Shown here: positions 17,554 to 24,991 of the stretch, piece after piece
Position numbering within the stretch: position 1 is the first letter of the stretch
Layout: every line of letters starts with the position of its first letter
NCBI RefSeq assembly: GCF_000178955.2
Contig: NC_016631.1
Coordinates: forward strand, 5,332,001-5,396,000
DNA from: Granulicella mallensis MP5ACTX8
Lineage (GTDB): Bacteria > Acidobacteriota > Terriglobia > Terriglobales > Acidobacteriaceae
Reading direction: 5' to 3'
DNA: 64,000 nt
Translations under genes and position numbers: made by a program
The notes under the pieces: generated by a model
Databases searched by the model: none
What the model was told of the DNA's origin: nothing
Seen by the model: only the letters and a program-made list of their open reading frames with translations

Positions 17554-18291
17554 ATGGCTGACGGAAAAGAACAGACAAGCTCCGAACAGGGCGAAGGCGG
17601 CGGAGAGAAGAAAGAAGAAGGTGTCTTCGGCAAGATCGTCAAAACCATCACCTACAGCAATGGTTATAAGAATGACGGTAAGGATACCGGCTTCAAGGCG
17701 TTGAACACAGCAGCAATGAACTCAACGGCGGCGATTGCTGGAATGAAAACAGGAACCAAGCAGACGAAGATCAAAGGCGACACCGTCTATCACTACCTGA
17801 ACAACCATTACGTCGTCGTGGATGGCAACGACACTTTATATGTAAATAAAAAGCAGTCCCAAACGGTTCACGGAGATGCACAATTTCTGTACTCCTCCAA
17901 CTATTTGCAGGCTGTAAAGGGCAACCAGAATACTCGCGTCAACCAGAATCGCACCCTCATTGTGCTCGGCGAAAGTGAAGAAAACTACGTCGGCAAGCAT
18001 GAGGTCACCGCTCCGGAGGAGTTCGAATGGAAGTCATTCGAACGCGGTTTCAGCTTCAACAAGCTGGACCTGATGGGCGCTGGGGTGGATATTCATGGCG
18101 TCGAGATCACAGCTCACGGAGCGGATGTAGACGTAGGCATCGAAAATGCCGAAGGCTCGGTCTTTCATCATGAGATCAAACTAAATCACGATGAAGGTAC
18201 CGGGGTGATCACGCGGGTAGGCGTAGAAGCCGATGTTCTGTTACGCGGCGATATCCTGGTCGATATTGGACTGGGAACACCCTTCCGCTAG
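17554..18291 (+). CDS. VgrG-like beta-prism (spike extension) protein encoded separately
   Basis: 245 aa; the ATG at 17554 with GGGAGG five bases ahead is preferred over an in-frame TTG at 17527. After a charged Glu/Gly/Lys-rich N-terminus, the middle (about 80-150) has the short-period repeats of gp5/VgrG triple-stranded needles: strands of about eight residues with valines at fixed spacing, such as TKIKGDTVYHYL, VDGNDTLYVN, QTVHGDAQF, AVKGNQNTRVNQN and LIVLGESEENYVGKHEV. The C-terminal third (EITAHGADVDVGIEN onward) is also beta-rich. No OB-fold or gp27 module is present. It may extend the VgrG needle or carry an effector. Function inferred from fold-like repeats only. Confidence 0.7.
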   Translation: MADGKEQTSSEQGEGGGEKKEEGVFGKIVKTITYSNGYKNDGKDTGFKALNTAAMNSTAAIAGMKTGTKQTKIKGDTVYHYLNNHYVVVDGNDTLYVNKKQSQTVHGDAQFLYSSNYLQAVKGNQNTRVNQNRTLIVLGESEENYVGKHEVTAPEEFEWKSFERGFSFNKLDLMGAGVDIHGVEITAHGADVDVGIENAEGSVFHHEIKLNHDEGTGVITRVGVEADVLLRGDILVDIGLGTPFR

Positions 18292-18309
18292 AACCCAAGG
18301 AGAGCGTTT

Positions 18310-19218
18310 GTGGCAAAGCTCGAAATTTCTATTCCTCCCCTCAAGGGGCGAAAGCGCCTGCTCAACAAGCAGGACTACGCCCCTTGGGTTCGCGCCGGAG
18401 ATGGCTTGAACGATTGCATGTTGTTCTGGATGCCGGTCTCCGGATTTCCCCTCAGGGCTCAGGAAAAGGTTTGGGTTACAGAGTTTCTTCGGCGCCTGTC
18501 ATCGCGATTGAAGGACGACTTCGAGCTGCGTTGTGAGATATTTTTTCGGTATAAACAGATCACCGAGGAGTTAGGAGACGCCTACCGCGCGTACTCTCTC
18601 CAGTGCATGAAGCTGATGGGAATGGGCCGATATACCGATGCCGATATCCCACCCACCCCGACCCACGCCCAAATCAAGGAACAGGTGGAGAGCGGAAAAG
18701 AGATTGATTTTCGTGAATGGATTGCCGACTTTCTGATCTGGTTCATGACCAAACAACCGGAGCGGCAACGGGAGCTATTCCTTGGACACGGCGGCATGCT
18801 GACATTGTTTCTCCCCGCCGATCCAAAGACTGCTCCTCCCAAAACACCCTTCACTCCTGCCCTCCGCGCCTCTATGCCCGTCTTTCAAAAGATGGATGTA
18901 GATGGAATTATCGCGGGAGCTTTTGCATCCCAAGATGCCTTTCTGGAAAAGAGCAAGGCCCTGTTCGGTACCAATCTCGAGACAAGACCGGAGTACCCGG
19001 GAATTCCTTTTGTCTTACCGATGCTGGAGAGCGGCCACTTCTTCATCGCGACGGAGGAGTTACGCACGAAGTGGTTCAGCCTGTTCGACCTCTACATTAA
19101 CGAGAGCATCAAGGATAAGGGCATTCTTCTCGCCTTTCAGAAGGAACAGTATGAGGATGTGTTGCTGGATGTACTGGAGTCCATGCGCGACGATGGGTTT
19201 GTCTATCGTGTCGAGTGA
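18310..19218 (+). CDS. unknown soluble protein, copy B1, in post-VgrG cassette
   Basis: 302 aa, GTG start with AAGGAGAG seven bases ahead. No signal peptide or membrane segment. It appears related to the next gene: the C-termini align (IPFVLPML...LYINESIKDKGILLAF here against PFYLPVLD...VYIRESAEDKGVLILS there), and both have an N-terminal helix pair after a PVSGFP or SAFPVP turn. B1 has an extra 60 residues in the middle. Family not recognised; no catalytic motif seen. As a cytoplasmic protein next to a spike, it might be a chaperone/adaptor or an immunity protein. Confidence 0.75.
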   Translation: MAKLEISIPPLKGRKRLLNKQDYAPWVRAGDGLNDCMLFWMPVSGFPLRAQEKVWVTEFLRRLSSRLKDDFELRCEIFFRYKQITEELGDAYRAYSLQCMKLMGMGRYTDADIPPTPTHAQIKEQVESGKEIDFREWIADFLIWFMTKQPERQRELFLGHGGMLTLFLPADPKTAPPKTPFTPALRASMPVFQKMDVDGIIAGAFASQDAFLEKSKALFGTNLETRPEYPGIPFVLPMLESGHFFIATEELRTKWFSLFDLYINESIKDKGILLAFQKEQYEDVLLDVLESMRDDGFVYRVE

Positions 19219-19242
19219 CTTTGAACCTGTGCGAGGCGACCA

Positions 19243-19980
19243 ATGCAAATAAAACTGGATCCCATTGAGATGGCGTCCCCGTGGCAGGCTGCCCTGCTGC
19301 GCGTGTCGGCATTCCCAGTCCCCACGGGAGAACTCAATCCCATTCGCTTTTTGCTGCAAAATCTCAGCGAGGTGCTGATGCAGAAGTACGGTCTGCGTCA
19401 CGAAATCCTCCTGCAGCTCTGGAACCTCTCTCCGCAAACAGGCAGTAATGTGCTGAGTGCACATATGAAGGCATGGTCGCCGGAGTTTGGCCTTGGCGTA
19501 TGGCCGGATCGAGGAACCCCTCAGGGATGGACAGAAGAAGCTATGGTCGACGCCGCTGCTGCCGTCTTTCGCGGAGACGAGCCAGCGCGGCCCTCCCATC
19601 GTCTGCTCCGCCTGACAACACCGGAAAACCAACGGATCGATGCTGCTGCAAAGATGCGCGGCTTTGGAGTGCAGATCGAACTGTTTTCGAAGGACCCTGT
19701 CGAACGCATCGAAGAGCGCGGCAGAGAGCTCTTTCTCCCTTCCATCACGGAGGAGCGATTTCAGGGAGAGCCCTTCTATCTGCCGGTGCTGGATCGTGCG
19801 AGCCTCGCCGCGGCAGGTTCAGCCGAACAGCTTGACTCGTGGCTCTGTGGCGTAGAGGTCTATATCCGGGAAAGCGCGGAAGACAAGGGTGTATTGATTC
19901 TGTCTCGCTTCCCGCTGGAATCAGTCCTGGAGGAGGTCGCCAGGTTGTTCGCCAGCAAACAGGCCTTACAGAGCCTTTAA
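19243..19980 (+). CDS. unknown soluble protein, copy B2, in post-VgrG cassette
   Basis: 245 aa, starting 24 bases after B1. It shares with B1 the C-terminal block around VEVYIRESAEDKGVLIL and a preceding FYLPVLD segment, and is shorter in the middle. Predicted mainly alpha/beta, no export signal. Family not recognised. The paralog pair B1/B2, framed by the paralog pair A1/A2, suggests duplication of a two-gene unit with later divergence. Role unknown; adaptor or immunity functions are possible given the vgrG linkage. Confidence 0.75.
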   Translation: MQIKLDPIEMASPWQAALLRVSAFPVPTGELNPIRFLLQNLSEVLMQKYGLRHEILLQLWNLSPQTGSNVLSAHMKAWSPEFGLGVWPDRGTPQGWTEEAMVDAAAAVFRGDEPARPSHRLLRLTTPENQRIDAAAKMRGFGVQIELFSKDPVERIEERGRELFLPSITEERFQGEPFYLPVLDRASLAAAGSAEQLDSWLCGVEVYIRESAEDKGVLILSRFPLESVLEEVARLFASKQALQSL

Positions 19981-20019
19981 CTACAGCACTACAAAACGAG
20001 ATTGAGTGAAGGGTTGTCG

Positions 20020-20580
20020 ATGAAACGCTTGACCACAGGCTCTACCGTGTCTCTTTTCGCAATCCTTTTTCTTGTGTTTGCACTGATGAATCGCGATTTG
20101 ATCAGTGGCTGGTTTTCCCATGTCACTCCAGCACCCGCTGACTCCATTCGCGGCGAATGGGTAGGAAAGATGCAAATCTCCGGCATCTACGATCCAAATC
20201 TGCGAGATATCCAGAAGGATGCCGTTATACGCTTCAATCTGAATGTCACGGATTCCTTCTTGAAGAAGTACGGCGGCAGCGGAGAACTAACGATTGCCGG
20301 CGAGACGCCGCAAACCATCGAGATCCGGGATTTATGGCCCGAAACCTCCCCCGGCGACAATACGCTTCGGGCAGGGATCTGGCTTGACGGCCCCACACGG
20401 GACAATGACCCGATCTCTGGCGAGTTCAAAGGAACCTTTGAACCAGGTATCTTATCGCTCAAACGAACGATCAACGTAAGCCTGGGCTACGTCATGCAAG
20501 GGGTGCTGCATAAAGGCACCGACGCCGAGTATGAAGCGCTCCTCAAGCAGATGACACAACAGAGCAACGCAGAAAAATAA
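20020..20580 (+). CDS. membrane-anchored protein of unknown family, copy A2
   Basis: 186 aa from the ATG at 20020, with GAAGGG six bases ahead; a TTG at 20002 is less likely. N-terminal helix VSLFAILFLVFALMNRDL followed by GWFSHVTPAPADSIRGEWVG, closely matching A1 (16956). The shared extracytoplasmic domain includes TDSFLKKYGGSGELTI and RDLWPE. Conservation of the domain is higher than that of the anchor, so the domain carries the function. It is the last gene of the + strand T6SS block; the TetR gene starts 120 bases later with its own operator. Confidence 0.75.
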   Translation: MKRLTTGSTVSLFAILFLVFALMNRDLISGWFSHVTPAPADSIRGEWVGKMQISGIYDPNLRDIQKDAVIRFNLNVTDSFLKKYGGSGELTIAGETPQTIEIRDLWPETSPGDNTLRAGIWLDGPTRDNDPISGEFKGTFEPGILSLKRTINVSLGYVMQGVLHKGTDAEYEALLKQMTQQSNAEK

Positions 20581-20674
20581 GCAGACCAGGGTGCGCCAGC
20601 ACACTATTTCAGGAGCGAAGTTGATCCATGCAAGCGGTTTGTTAACACACTCTAGAAATCAAATTGCATCCACT

Positions 20675-20686
20675 CCTACTAGTAGG
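20675..20686 (+). promoter_or_regulatory. palindromic operator upstream of the TetR gene
   Basis: CCTACTAGTAGG, a perfect 12-bp palindrome, ends 14 bases before the TetR start codon. The same core recurs at 21367-21378. A TetR gene lying between two copies of one palindrome is the usual layout for an autoregulated repressor. Binding itself is inference. Confidence 0.7.
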
Positions 20687-20700
20687 TAGTCTAAAGAAAC

Positions 20701-21279
20701 ATGAGCAGCAATACGGCGGATAAAATTCGTGAGGCAGCGCATGATCTGATCGCCGCAAGGGGCTACTTCGGCTTTAGCTATGCGGATGTTGCCGAGGTAG
20801 TCGGAATCCGCAAAGCGAGTATTCATCACCATTTCCCCTCCAAGGTCGATCTGGTCGTAGCGGCTTTAGTTCAATATCGCGCGGACATGGTCGCTGCCGC
20901 CAAAGGTCTTGATAGCAAGGTCGTCGATCCCCTGCAACGCCTGAAGCTCTATGTACAGCATTGGGAGGAGTGCATTCGGAACAGCAATCGCCCGATTTGT
21001 ATTGCGGCTTTGCTCAGTGCGGAACTCCCGGCACTTCCCGATCCGATCAAGGCTGAAGTTCAGTTGCACTTCAGGTATCTTGCCGGCTGGGTTAAATCGA
21101 CGCTCAGAGATGGGGTCAAGTATGGCTCTATTCACCTGGAGCATAGCGCGGAGGTAGAGGCTCAGAGCTTTGTCGCTGTGGTGCACGGTGCCATGCTCTC
21201 GGCACGAGCCTTAGGCACTCCTGACGTCTTCACTTCGATTTCAAAAGCTGCCCTGGACCGCCTGCGCCCTTCGAACTAA
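20701..21279 (+). CDS. TetR-family transcriptional regulator
   Basis: 192 aa. The N-terminal helix-turn-helix is typical: IREAAHDLIAARGYFGFSYADVAEVVGIRKASIHHHFPSK. The ligand domain (60-190) matches the TetR group with a C-terminal segment similar to that of oxidative or drug-response repressors (NRPICIAALLSAEL), but the ligand cannot be told. A palindrome ends 14 bases before the ATG and a longer copy follows the gene, pointing to autorepression and to control of the region ahead of the AraC gene. No good ribosome site is visible. Confidence 0.9.
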   Translation: MSSNTADKIREAAHDLIAARGYFGFSYADVAEVVGIRKASIHHHFPSKVDLVVAALVQYRADMVAAAKGLDSKVVDPLQRLKLYVQHWEECIRNSNRPICIAALLSAELPALPDPIKAEVQLHFRYLAGWVKSTLRDGVKYGSIHLEHSAEVEAQSFVAVVHGAMLSARALGTPDVFTSISKAALDRLRPSN

Positions 21280-21321
21280 ATGTGGCTGGCGTAGTTCGCC
21301 TCTGCTAGTATCAGGATTATC

Positions 21322-21334
21322 CCTTACGGTAAGG
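21322..21334 (+). promoter_or_regulatory. second palindrome (CCTTAC-G-GTAAGG) between TetR and AraC genes
   Basis: CCTTACGGTAAGG is a perfect inverted repeat with a one-base centre. It differs from the TetR operator and resembles MerR-type operators in shape. No MerR gene is in the window, so the binding protein is unknown. Confidence 0.35.
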
Positions 21335-21363
21335 TTACCGGTATCGGTGGTCTACCCTTAAAC

Positions 21364-21381
21364 CTACCTACTAGTAGGTAG
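21364..21381 (+). promoter_or_regulatory. 18-bp palindromic operator, second copy
   Basis: CTACCTACTAGTAGGTAG is a perfect 18-bp palindrome that contains the 12-bp core found upstream of the TetR gene. It lies 61 bases before a short relic reading frame and about 140 bases before the AraC gene, so it probably lets the TetR protein control this downstream promoter. Confidence 0.7.
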
Positions 21382-21441
21382 TATTAGACCTAAAAGTACC
21401 TCGAACGATTTGCAGAGTCACCTCTCTAAGGAGAACCTCGA

Positions 21442-21510
21442 ATGTCCCTTTCGATCTCAGCCTGCCTCGTTGCGATCGCGTTTCCTTCACAGTCTCTGAG
21501 GAAAGGTTAG
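21442..21510 (+). pseudogene. 22-codon frame resembling the start of the DUF4126-like gene
   Basis: ATG with AAGGAGAA upstream encodes MSLSISACLVAIAFP..., ending at a TAG. The upstream 40 bases and the first codons closely match those of the gene at 24410 (AAGGAGAAC.TCGAATGTC, then MSFLIIAFVVGIA). I read it as a truncated duplicate of that gene's start, left behind after deletion. It could also act as a leader peptide for the AraC gene 11 bases downstream. Confidence 0.4.
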
Positions 21511-21520
21511 GTTTCGCGCC

Positions 21521-22456
21521 ATGGAGACGCCCATCGAAGTTCCTACGATCTGGAATCAAATCGCCGAGACGATGTATCTCAGGGATTCCCCTACGGCGGA
21601 GATCAAGCTATCCGAGCTTTCGTCCTTCTCGTTTGCAAGACTGAAGATCACCCAAGGGATCCCGGACATGACACGTCCCATCCTTGGCGAGAGTGGCTAC
21701 ATCATTGCGTTGCAGCTCAAAGCTATCCCCCATGTAGAGCTCTTTCTGGGCAAGAAAAGGGTGTCGAGTGGCTATTATCCTGTGGGGGCTGTCGGCGCCA
21801 TCCAGTTACAAGAGGAGCCCGCATGTTTCCTGCCAGATCCTTTCGACGCCTTGGCGGTGCATGTCACGCAAGCCGCTCTGGATGAGATCGCTTATGCTCA
21901 CCAGGTACCGTATGTAGACCGATTGATCTGGCCGTATGGAACAATCGATCCTATCGTGCATCACCTCGGCCAGACGCTCCTCTCTTCACTGGAGCATCCT
22001 CAGCAAACTTCAAAGATTTTCATGGACCACGTTCTGCAAGCCCTGAACTGTCATCTTGTCAGCTCCTATGGAAATGTGACGCTGTCGGATCGAAGATTTC
22101 GCGGGGGCCTCTCTCCTCGACAGGCGCGAAGGGCGACAGAGTTACTGGAGGCTCATCTGGACGGGGACATTCCTCTCCAGCAGGTTGCCGAAGCGTGCGA
22201 ATTGTCCGTGAGCCACTTTGCGCGATCCTTCAAAAAGACCTTTCGCAAGCCCCCTCATGCCTGGTTGCTGGAGCGCCGTGTAGACAAGGCCAAAGGTCTC
22301 ATGCTGAACTCACGCCTGCCCCTGGCCGATATCGCCGCGCAGTGTGGGTTTGCGGATCAATCTTCGCTAAACCGTTCCTTCAGACGAATTCATGGAATCG
22401 CTCCGGGGATGTGGCGGCGGAACTCCAAGCGCGGCAGCAGTAGCTACGCCGTTTAG
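21521..22456 (+). CDS. AraC-family transcriptional regulator
   Basis: 311 aa. The C-terminal 100 residues contain the two AraC helix-turn-helices: IPLQQVAEACELSVSHFARSF and LPLADIAAQCGFADQSSLNR, with a final RRIHGIAPGMWRR. The N-terminal 200 residues resemble the ligand-binding half of AraC regulators, but no ligand class is evident. It lies downstream of the TetR operator and upstream of exported alpha/beta hydrolases, so it may activate them. The start lacks a strong ribosome site at usual spacing. Confidence 0.9.
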   Translation: METPIEVPTIWNQIAETMYLRDSPTAEIKLSELSSFSFARLKITQGIPDMTRPILGESGYIIALQLKAIPHVELFLGKKRVSSGYYPVGAVGAIQLQEEPACFLPDPFDALAVHVTQAALDEIAYAHQVPYVDRLIWPYGTIDPIVHHLGQTLLSSLEHPQQTSKIFMDHVLQALNCHLVSSYGNVTLSDRRFRGGLSPRQARRATELLEAHLDGDIPLQQVAEACELSVSHFARSFKKTFRKPPHAWLLERRVDKAKGLMLNSRLPLADIAAQCGFADQSSLNRSFRRIHGIAPGMWRRNSKRGSSSYAV

Positions 22457-22469
22457 CTGCCCAAAGCTC

Positions 22470-22833
22470 CAGGTAGTGCCTGACGAATCGGGGACAACAA
22501 CGAATCACATATCTTGTTCCCCCACAGAGACGTCATCCTGAACGTAGCGCCTCGCGCTTTTTTGCGAGGTGCGGAGTCGAAGGACTTGATCTCACCCAGG
22601 AGGTCGGGATCTTTTCCAGCACAAGAGTCCAGGCTCAAGCGCTCGAGGTAGAAAAGCTCCAAGAGGCATAGGCAAGATGGCAATCCTCGGGGTCCTTCGA
22701 CTCCGCGTCCCCAAAAGCCGGGACGCTGCGCTCAGGATGACGCTTCTGTGGGGAAACACAAAACAAAAGCTATGCGTGTAGAGATAGTGGTTTCTCTCTA
22801 AACCACTATCTCCGATTCGTCAGACACTACCTG
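22470..22833. repeat. 364-bp composite inverted-repeat element
   Basis: The ends, CAGGTAGTGCCTGACGAATC on the left and its near reverse complement on the right (22810-22833), match at 22 of 24 positions. Nested inside are a second inverted pair (about 22514-22550 and 22725-22762, containing GTCATCCTGA and TCAGGATGAC) and a perfect 13-bp hairpin GAGATAGTGGTTT/AAACCACTATCTC (22781-22812). No reading frame inside looks real. The structure resembles a non-autonomous mobile or REP/BIME-like element. The left end starts 13 bases after the AraC stop, so it may also terminate that transcript. Confidence 0.7.
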
Positions 22834-22923
22834 ATCCAGACCAAGCATCGCAAGATTCCCTCTTTGTCTGCCAGAGAGGGCTTCGTGCAGGTGCAAAGAC
22901 TTTTCCCTCCGTTACCCATAACT

Positions 22924-22974
22924 TGTCATCTCGACCGGAAGCGGCAAAGAACGCCGCCTCCGGTCGAGATGACA
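22924..22974. repeat. 51-bp near-perfect palindrome (REP/BIME-like)
   Basis: TGTCATCTCGACCGGA pairs with TCCGGTCGAGATGACA, with an inner GCGGC/GCCGC stem and a short A-rich loop. It is followed by a run of five Ts, so it can work as a terminator. The TGTCATC(C/T) ends are similar to those in the composite element just upstream. Confidence 0.7.
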
Positions 22975-23288
22975 GTTTTTGGGGTGAATTTAAAAAGAAC
23001 CCTCTACACCTATACGGAAACGGCTCTAAGAAGCTGGCTGCCCCGTGAACTGCTGTCCTGGCGGTCTTTTTTTGTCATGCCCCAAATCTATTGAGCAGAA
23101 ATATCCAGCTTTTGATTCTTTTCGCCAAGATTATTTCGCGCGCTGTAGATACCTTCGGGTTGAACAGGATAGCGAATGTGAGAATGGCGGTAAATCCTGC
23201 CTGTTTCGCGCTTCAGCTCGGTTCGTATAGGTCCAGAGACGAGCACTCCCAGACCAGCGGCCTTCCGTTCATCAAAAGGAGAAATACC
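22975..23288. other. intergenic region ahead of the first hydrolase
   Basis: About 310 bases with no convincing gene. It carries AAAAGGAG just before the hydrolase start codon. Short open frames (22864-23094, 23045-23230) lack ribosome sites and domain features. A promoter for the hydrolase must lie here, but I cannot place it. Confidence 0.4.
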
Positions 23289-24080
23289 ATGCAAGCATTG
23301 AAATTTGTTCGGAATGGATTGGTGGCATGCGCTGCACTACTCGCGACCCTCAGCCCTGCCACCAAGGCAACGGCACAGACACAGCCCCCTTCAGGGGTAA
23401 AAACAGTTCTCCTCGTTCATGGAGCATGGGCAGACGGGTCGAGCTGGTCCAAGGTAATTCCGTTGCTGGAGGCGAAGGGGCTGCATGTTGTTGCCGTACA
23501 AATCCCATTGACCTCCTTCGCGGATGACGTTGCAGCAACAGAGCGCGCCATTGCTCTCGAGGATGGTCCGGTATTGCTCGTCGGCCACTCTTACGGCGGA
23601 GCTGTGATCACCGAAGCCGGAAACGACCCGAAGGTAGCAGGACTTGTCTTTGTTTCGGCAGTCGCGCCGGATAAGGGAGAATCCACTTTAGGTCTCATCT
23701 CAAGTGTTGCAACTCCTATCGGCTCAGAGCTGCGTCCTGACAAGAATGGTTTTCTCAAACTGACTCCCAAGGGAGTCGCTGAAGACTTCGCACAGGATCT
23801 TTCCGCCAAAGAGATTGCGGTCCTGGCAGCGACGCAGGTTCCTGTAAACGTTACCGCCATGAAGGGCGAAGTCACGATCCCAGCCTGGAAGACCAAGCCG
23901 TCATGGTACATCGTTGCCGGAAATGACCGGGCAATTTCACCTGATCTCGAAGCCGCTCAGGCAAAGAGAATCGGCGCAACGACCACCACTGTCTCCTCCA
24001 GCCACGTCATTATGCTCTCGCAGCCAGCGAAGGTTGCCACTGTGATTCTCGACGCAGCCTCGAAGGCCGTTTCGAAGTAG
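23289..24080 (+). CDS. exported alpha/beta hydrolase, copy 1
   Basis: 263 aa from the ATG at 23289 (AAGGAG upstream). A Sec signal peptide (LVACAALLATLSPATKATAQA-type cleavage after TAQ) precedes an alpha/beta hydrolase fold: oxyanion loop LVHGAWADGSSW, nucleophile elbow GHSYGG with Ser101, probable acid in GNDRAIS, and a late SSHVIM histidine. The HGAWADGSSW start and lid-less length fit small esterases/hydrolases of the salicylate-esterase (EstC/MES) type. Substrate unknown. It is a paralog of the lipoprotein hydrolase at 24992. Confidence 0.88.
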   Translation: MQALKFVRNGLVACAALLATLSPATKATAQTQPPSGVKTVLLVHGAWADGSSWSKVIPLLEAKGLHVVAVQIPLTSFADDVAATERAIALEDGPVLLVGHSYGGAVITEAGNDPKVAGLVFVSAVAPDKGESTLGLISSVATPIGSELRPDKNGFLKLTPKGVAEDFAQDLSAKEIAVLAATQVPVNVTAMKGEVTIPAWKTKPSWYIVAGNDRAISPDLEAAQAKRIGATTTTVSSSHVIMLSQPAKVATVILDAASKAVSK

Positions 24081-24409
24081 CAAACATGCACTTGTTCCTC
24101 TCTGGCTCAAGAAGTGAGCGGACGCGATTTGACGCACCTTGCGAAACAGGGTGCGTCAGATCCTCTCTTCCTCTAGAAGGACAGCAACAAGAGTGTCCTC
24201 CGGGCCCACTCTTCACTCTTGTTGGAAACATTCAGGTTTGACCCTATGGCTATGCCGGAGATGCAAGTAATGGACTGCCTCGTCTTCCTTGCGCTGATTG
24301 CTCTCCTGGTCCACTTTATTTTGGGAAACTTCGGTCTCCAACGGCCTAAGGACGGGCCCCTATTTACCTGGCGATTCGCTGAATCGTACTTTTCCAAGGA
24401 GAACATCGA
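24081..24409. other. gap with hairpin and a possible small membrane ORF
   Basis: TGACGCACC (24130-24138) pairs with GGTGCGTCA (24150-24158), a likely terminator-type hairpin after the hydrolase, though without a U run. A frame from ATG 24246 to 24422 (58 codons) has a hydrophobic stretch CLVFLALIALLVHFILGNF and overlaps the next start by 13 bases, but it has no ribosome site. I treat that ORF as doubtful. Confidence 0.35.
24130..24158 (+). terminator. hairpin after hydrolase copy 1
   Basis: Nine-base perfect stem TGACGCACC/GGTGCGTCA with an 11-base loop, about 50 bases after the hydrolase stop. The following bases are pyrimidine-rich but not a U run. Confidence 0.45.
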
Positions 24410-24865
24410 ATGTCTTTCTTAATCATCGCCTTCGTAGTAGGTATCGCGTGCGGCCTGCGCGCTCTTATGGGTCTCGCGGCCGTTAGCTGGGCAGCCAGCA
24501 GCGGAAAGCTGCCCCTCCAGGGAACCTGGCTTGCATTCCTAGGTTTCAGGGCAACGCCGTTTATTACCACCCTGCTTGCAGTGGGTGAACTGGTCACCGA
24601 CAAGCTGCCCAAAACCCCCAGCCGGCTTGTGCCTCCGCAGTTCGGTGCTCGTGTGTCGATGGGTGCACTGACTGGCGCGGCCATCGGTGCTGCCAACGGA
24701 CATCTTCTGATGGGAGCCCTGGCAGGCATCGTCGGCAGCGTCCTCGGAACTCTGGGAGGTTCCAAAGCGAGAGCTGCTGCTGCGAAATTGTTTGGGCGCG
24801 ATCTGCCCGCGGCCCTGCTTGAGGATGTTGTGGCCATTGCTCTCGTCTTCCTGGCGCTGCGCTAA
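24410..24865 (+). CDS. DUF4126-like integral membrane protein
   Basis: 151 aa, ATG preceded by AAGGAGAAC. Four hydrophobic segments with small residues (IIAFVVGIACGLRALMGLAAV, FITTLLAVGELV, ALTGAAIGAANGHLLMGALAGIVGSVLG, LLEDVVAIALVFLAL) and the G(L)RAL and GELV.DKLPKTPSR motifs typical of the DUF4126 family, whose function is not known. It lies between two exported hydrolases. A truncated copy of its start appears at 21442. Confidence 0.75.
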   Translation: MSFLIIAFVVGIACGLRALMGLAAVSWAASSGKLPLQGTWLAFLGFRATPFITTLLAVGELVTDKLPKTPSRLVPPQFGARVSMGALTGAAIGAANGHLLMGALAGIVGSVLGTLGGSKARAAAAKLFGRDLPAALLEDVVAIALVFLALR

Positions 24866-24991
24866 GACAAGCTCCACGACTTTGCTTCGCCCTGCCGCTT
24901 TCGTACGCATACCCGGAGCTCGTTGACGGGCAGCCTATCGAATCACCCACGATCCATCTTCGTTAGAAGACCAAATGAAAGGGACTACCAG

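Noticed and set aside
24246-24422. 58-codon frame with a hydrophobic stretch overlapping the DUF4126-like start
   Set aside because: No ribosome site; the overlap and lack of similarity make it doubtful. Kept only as a note in the gap entry.
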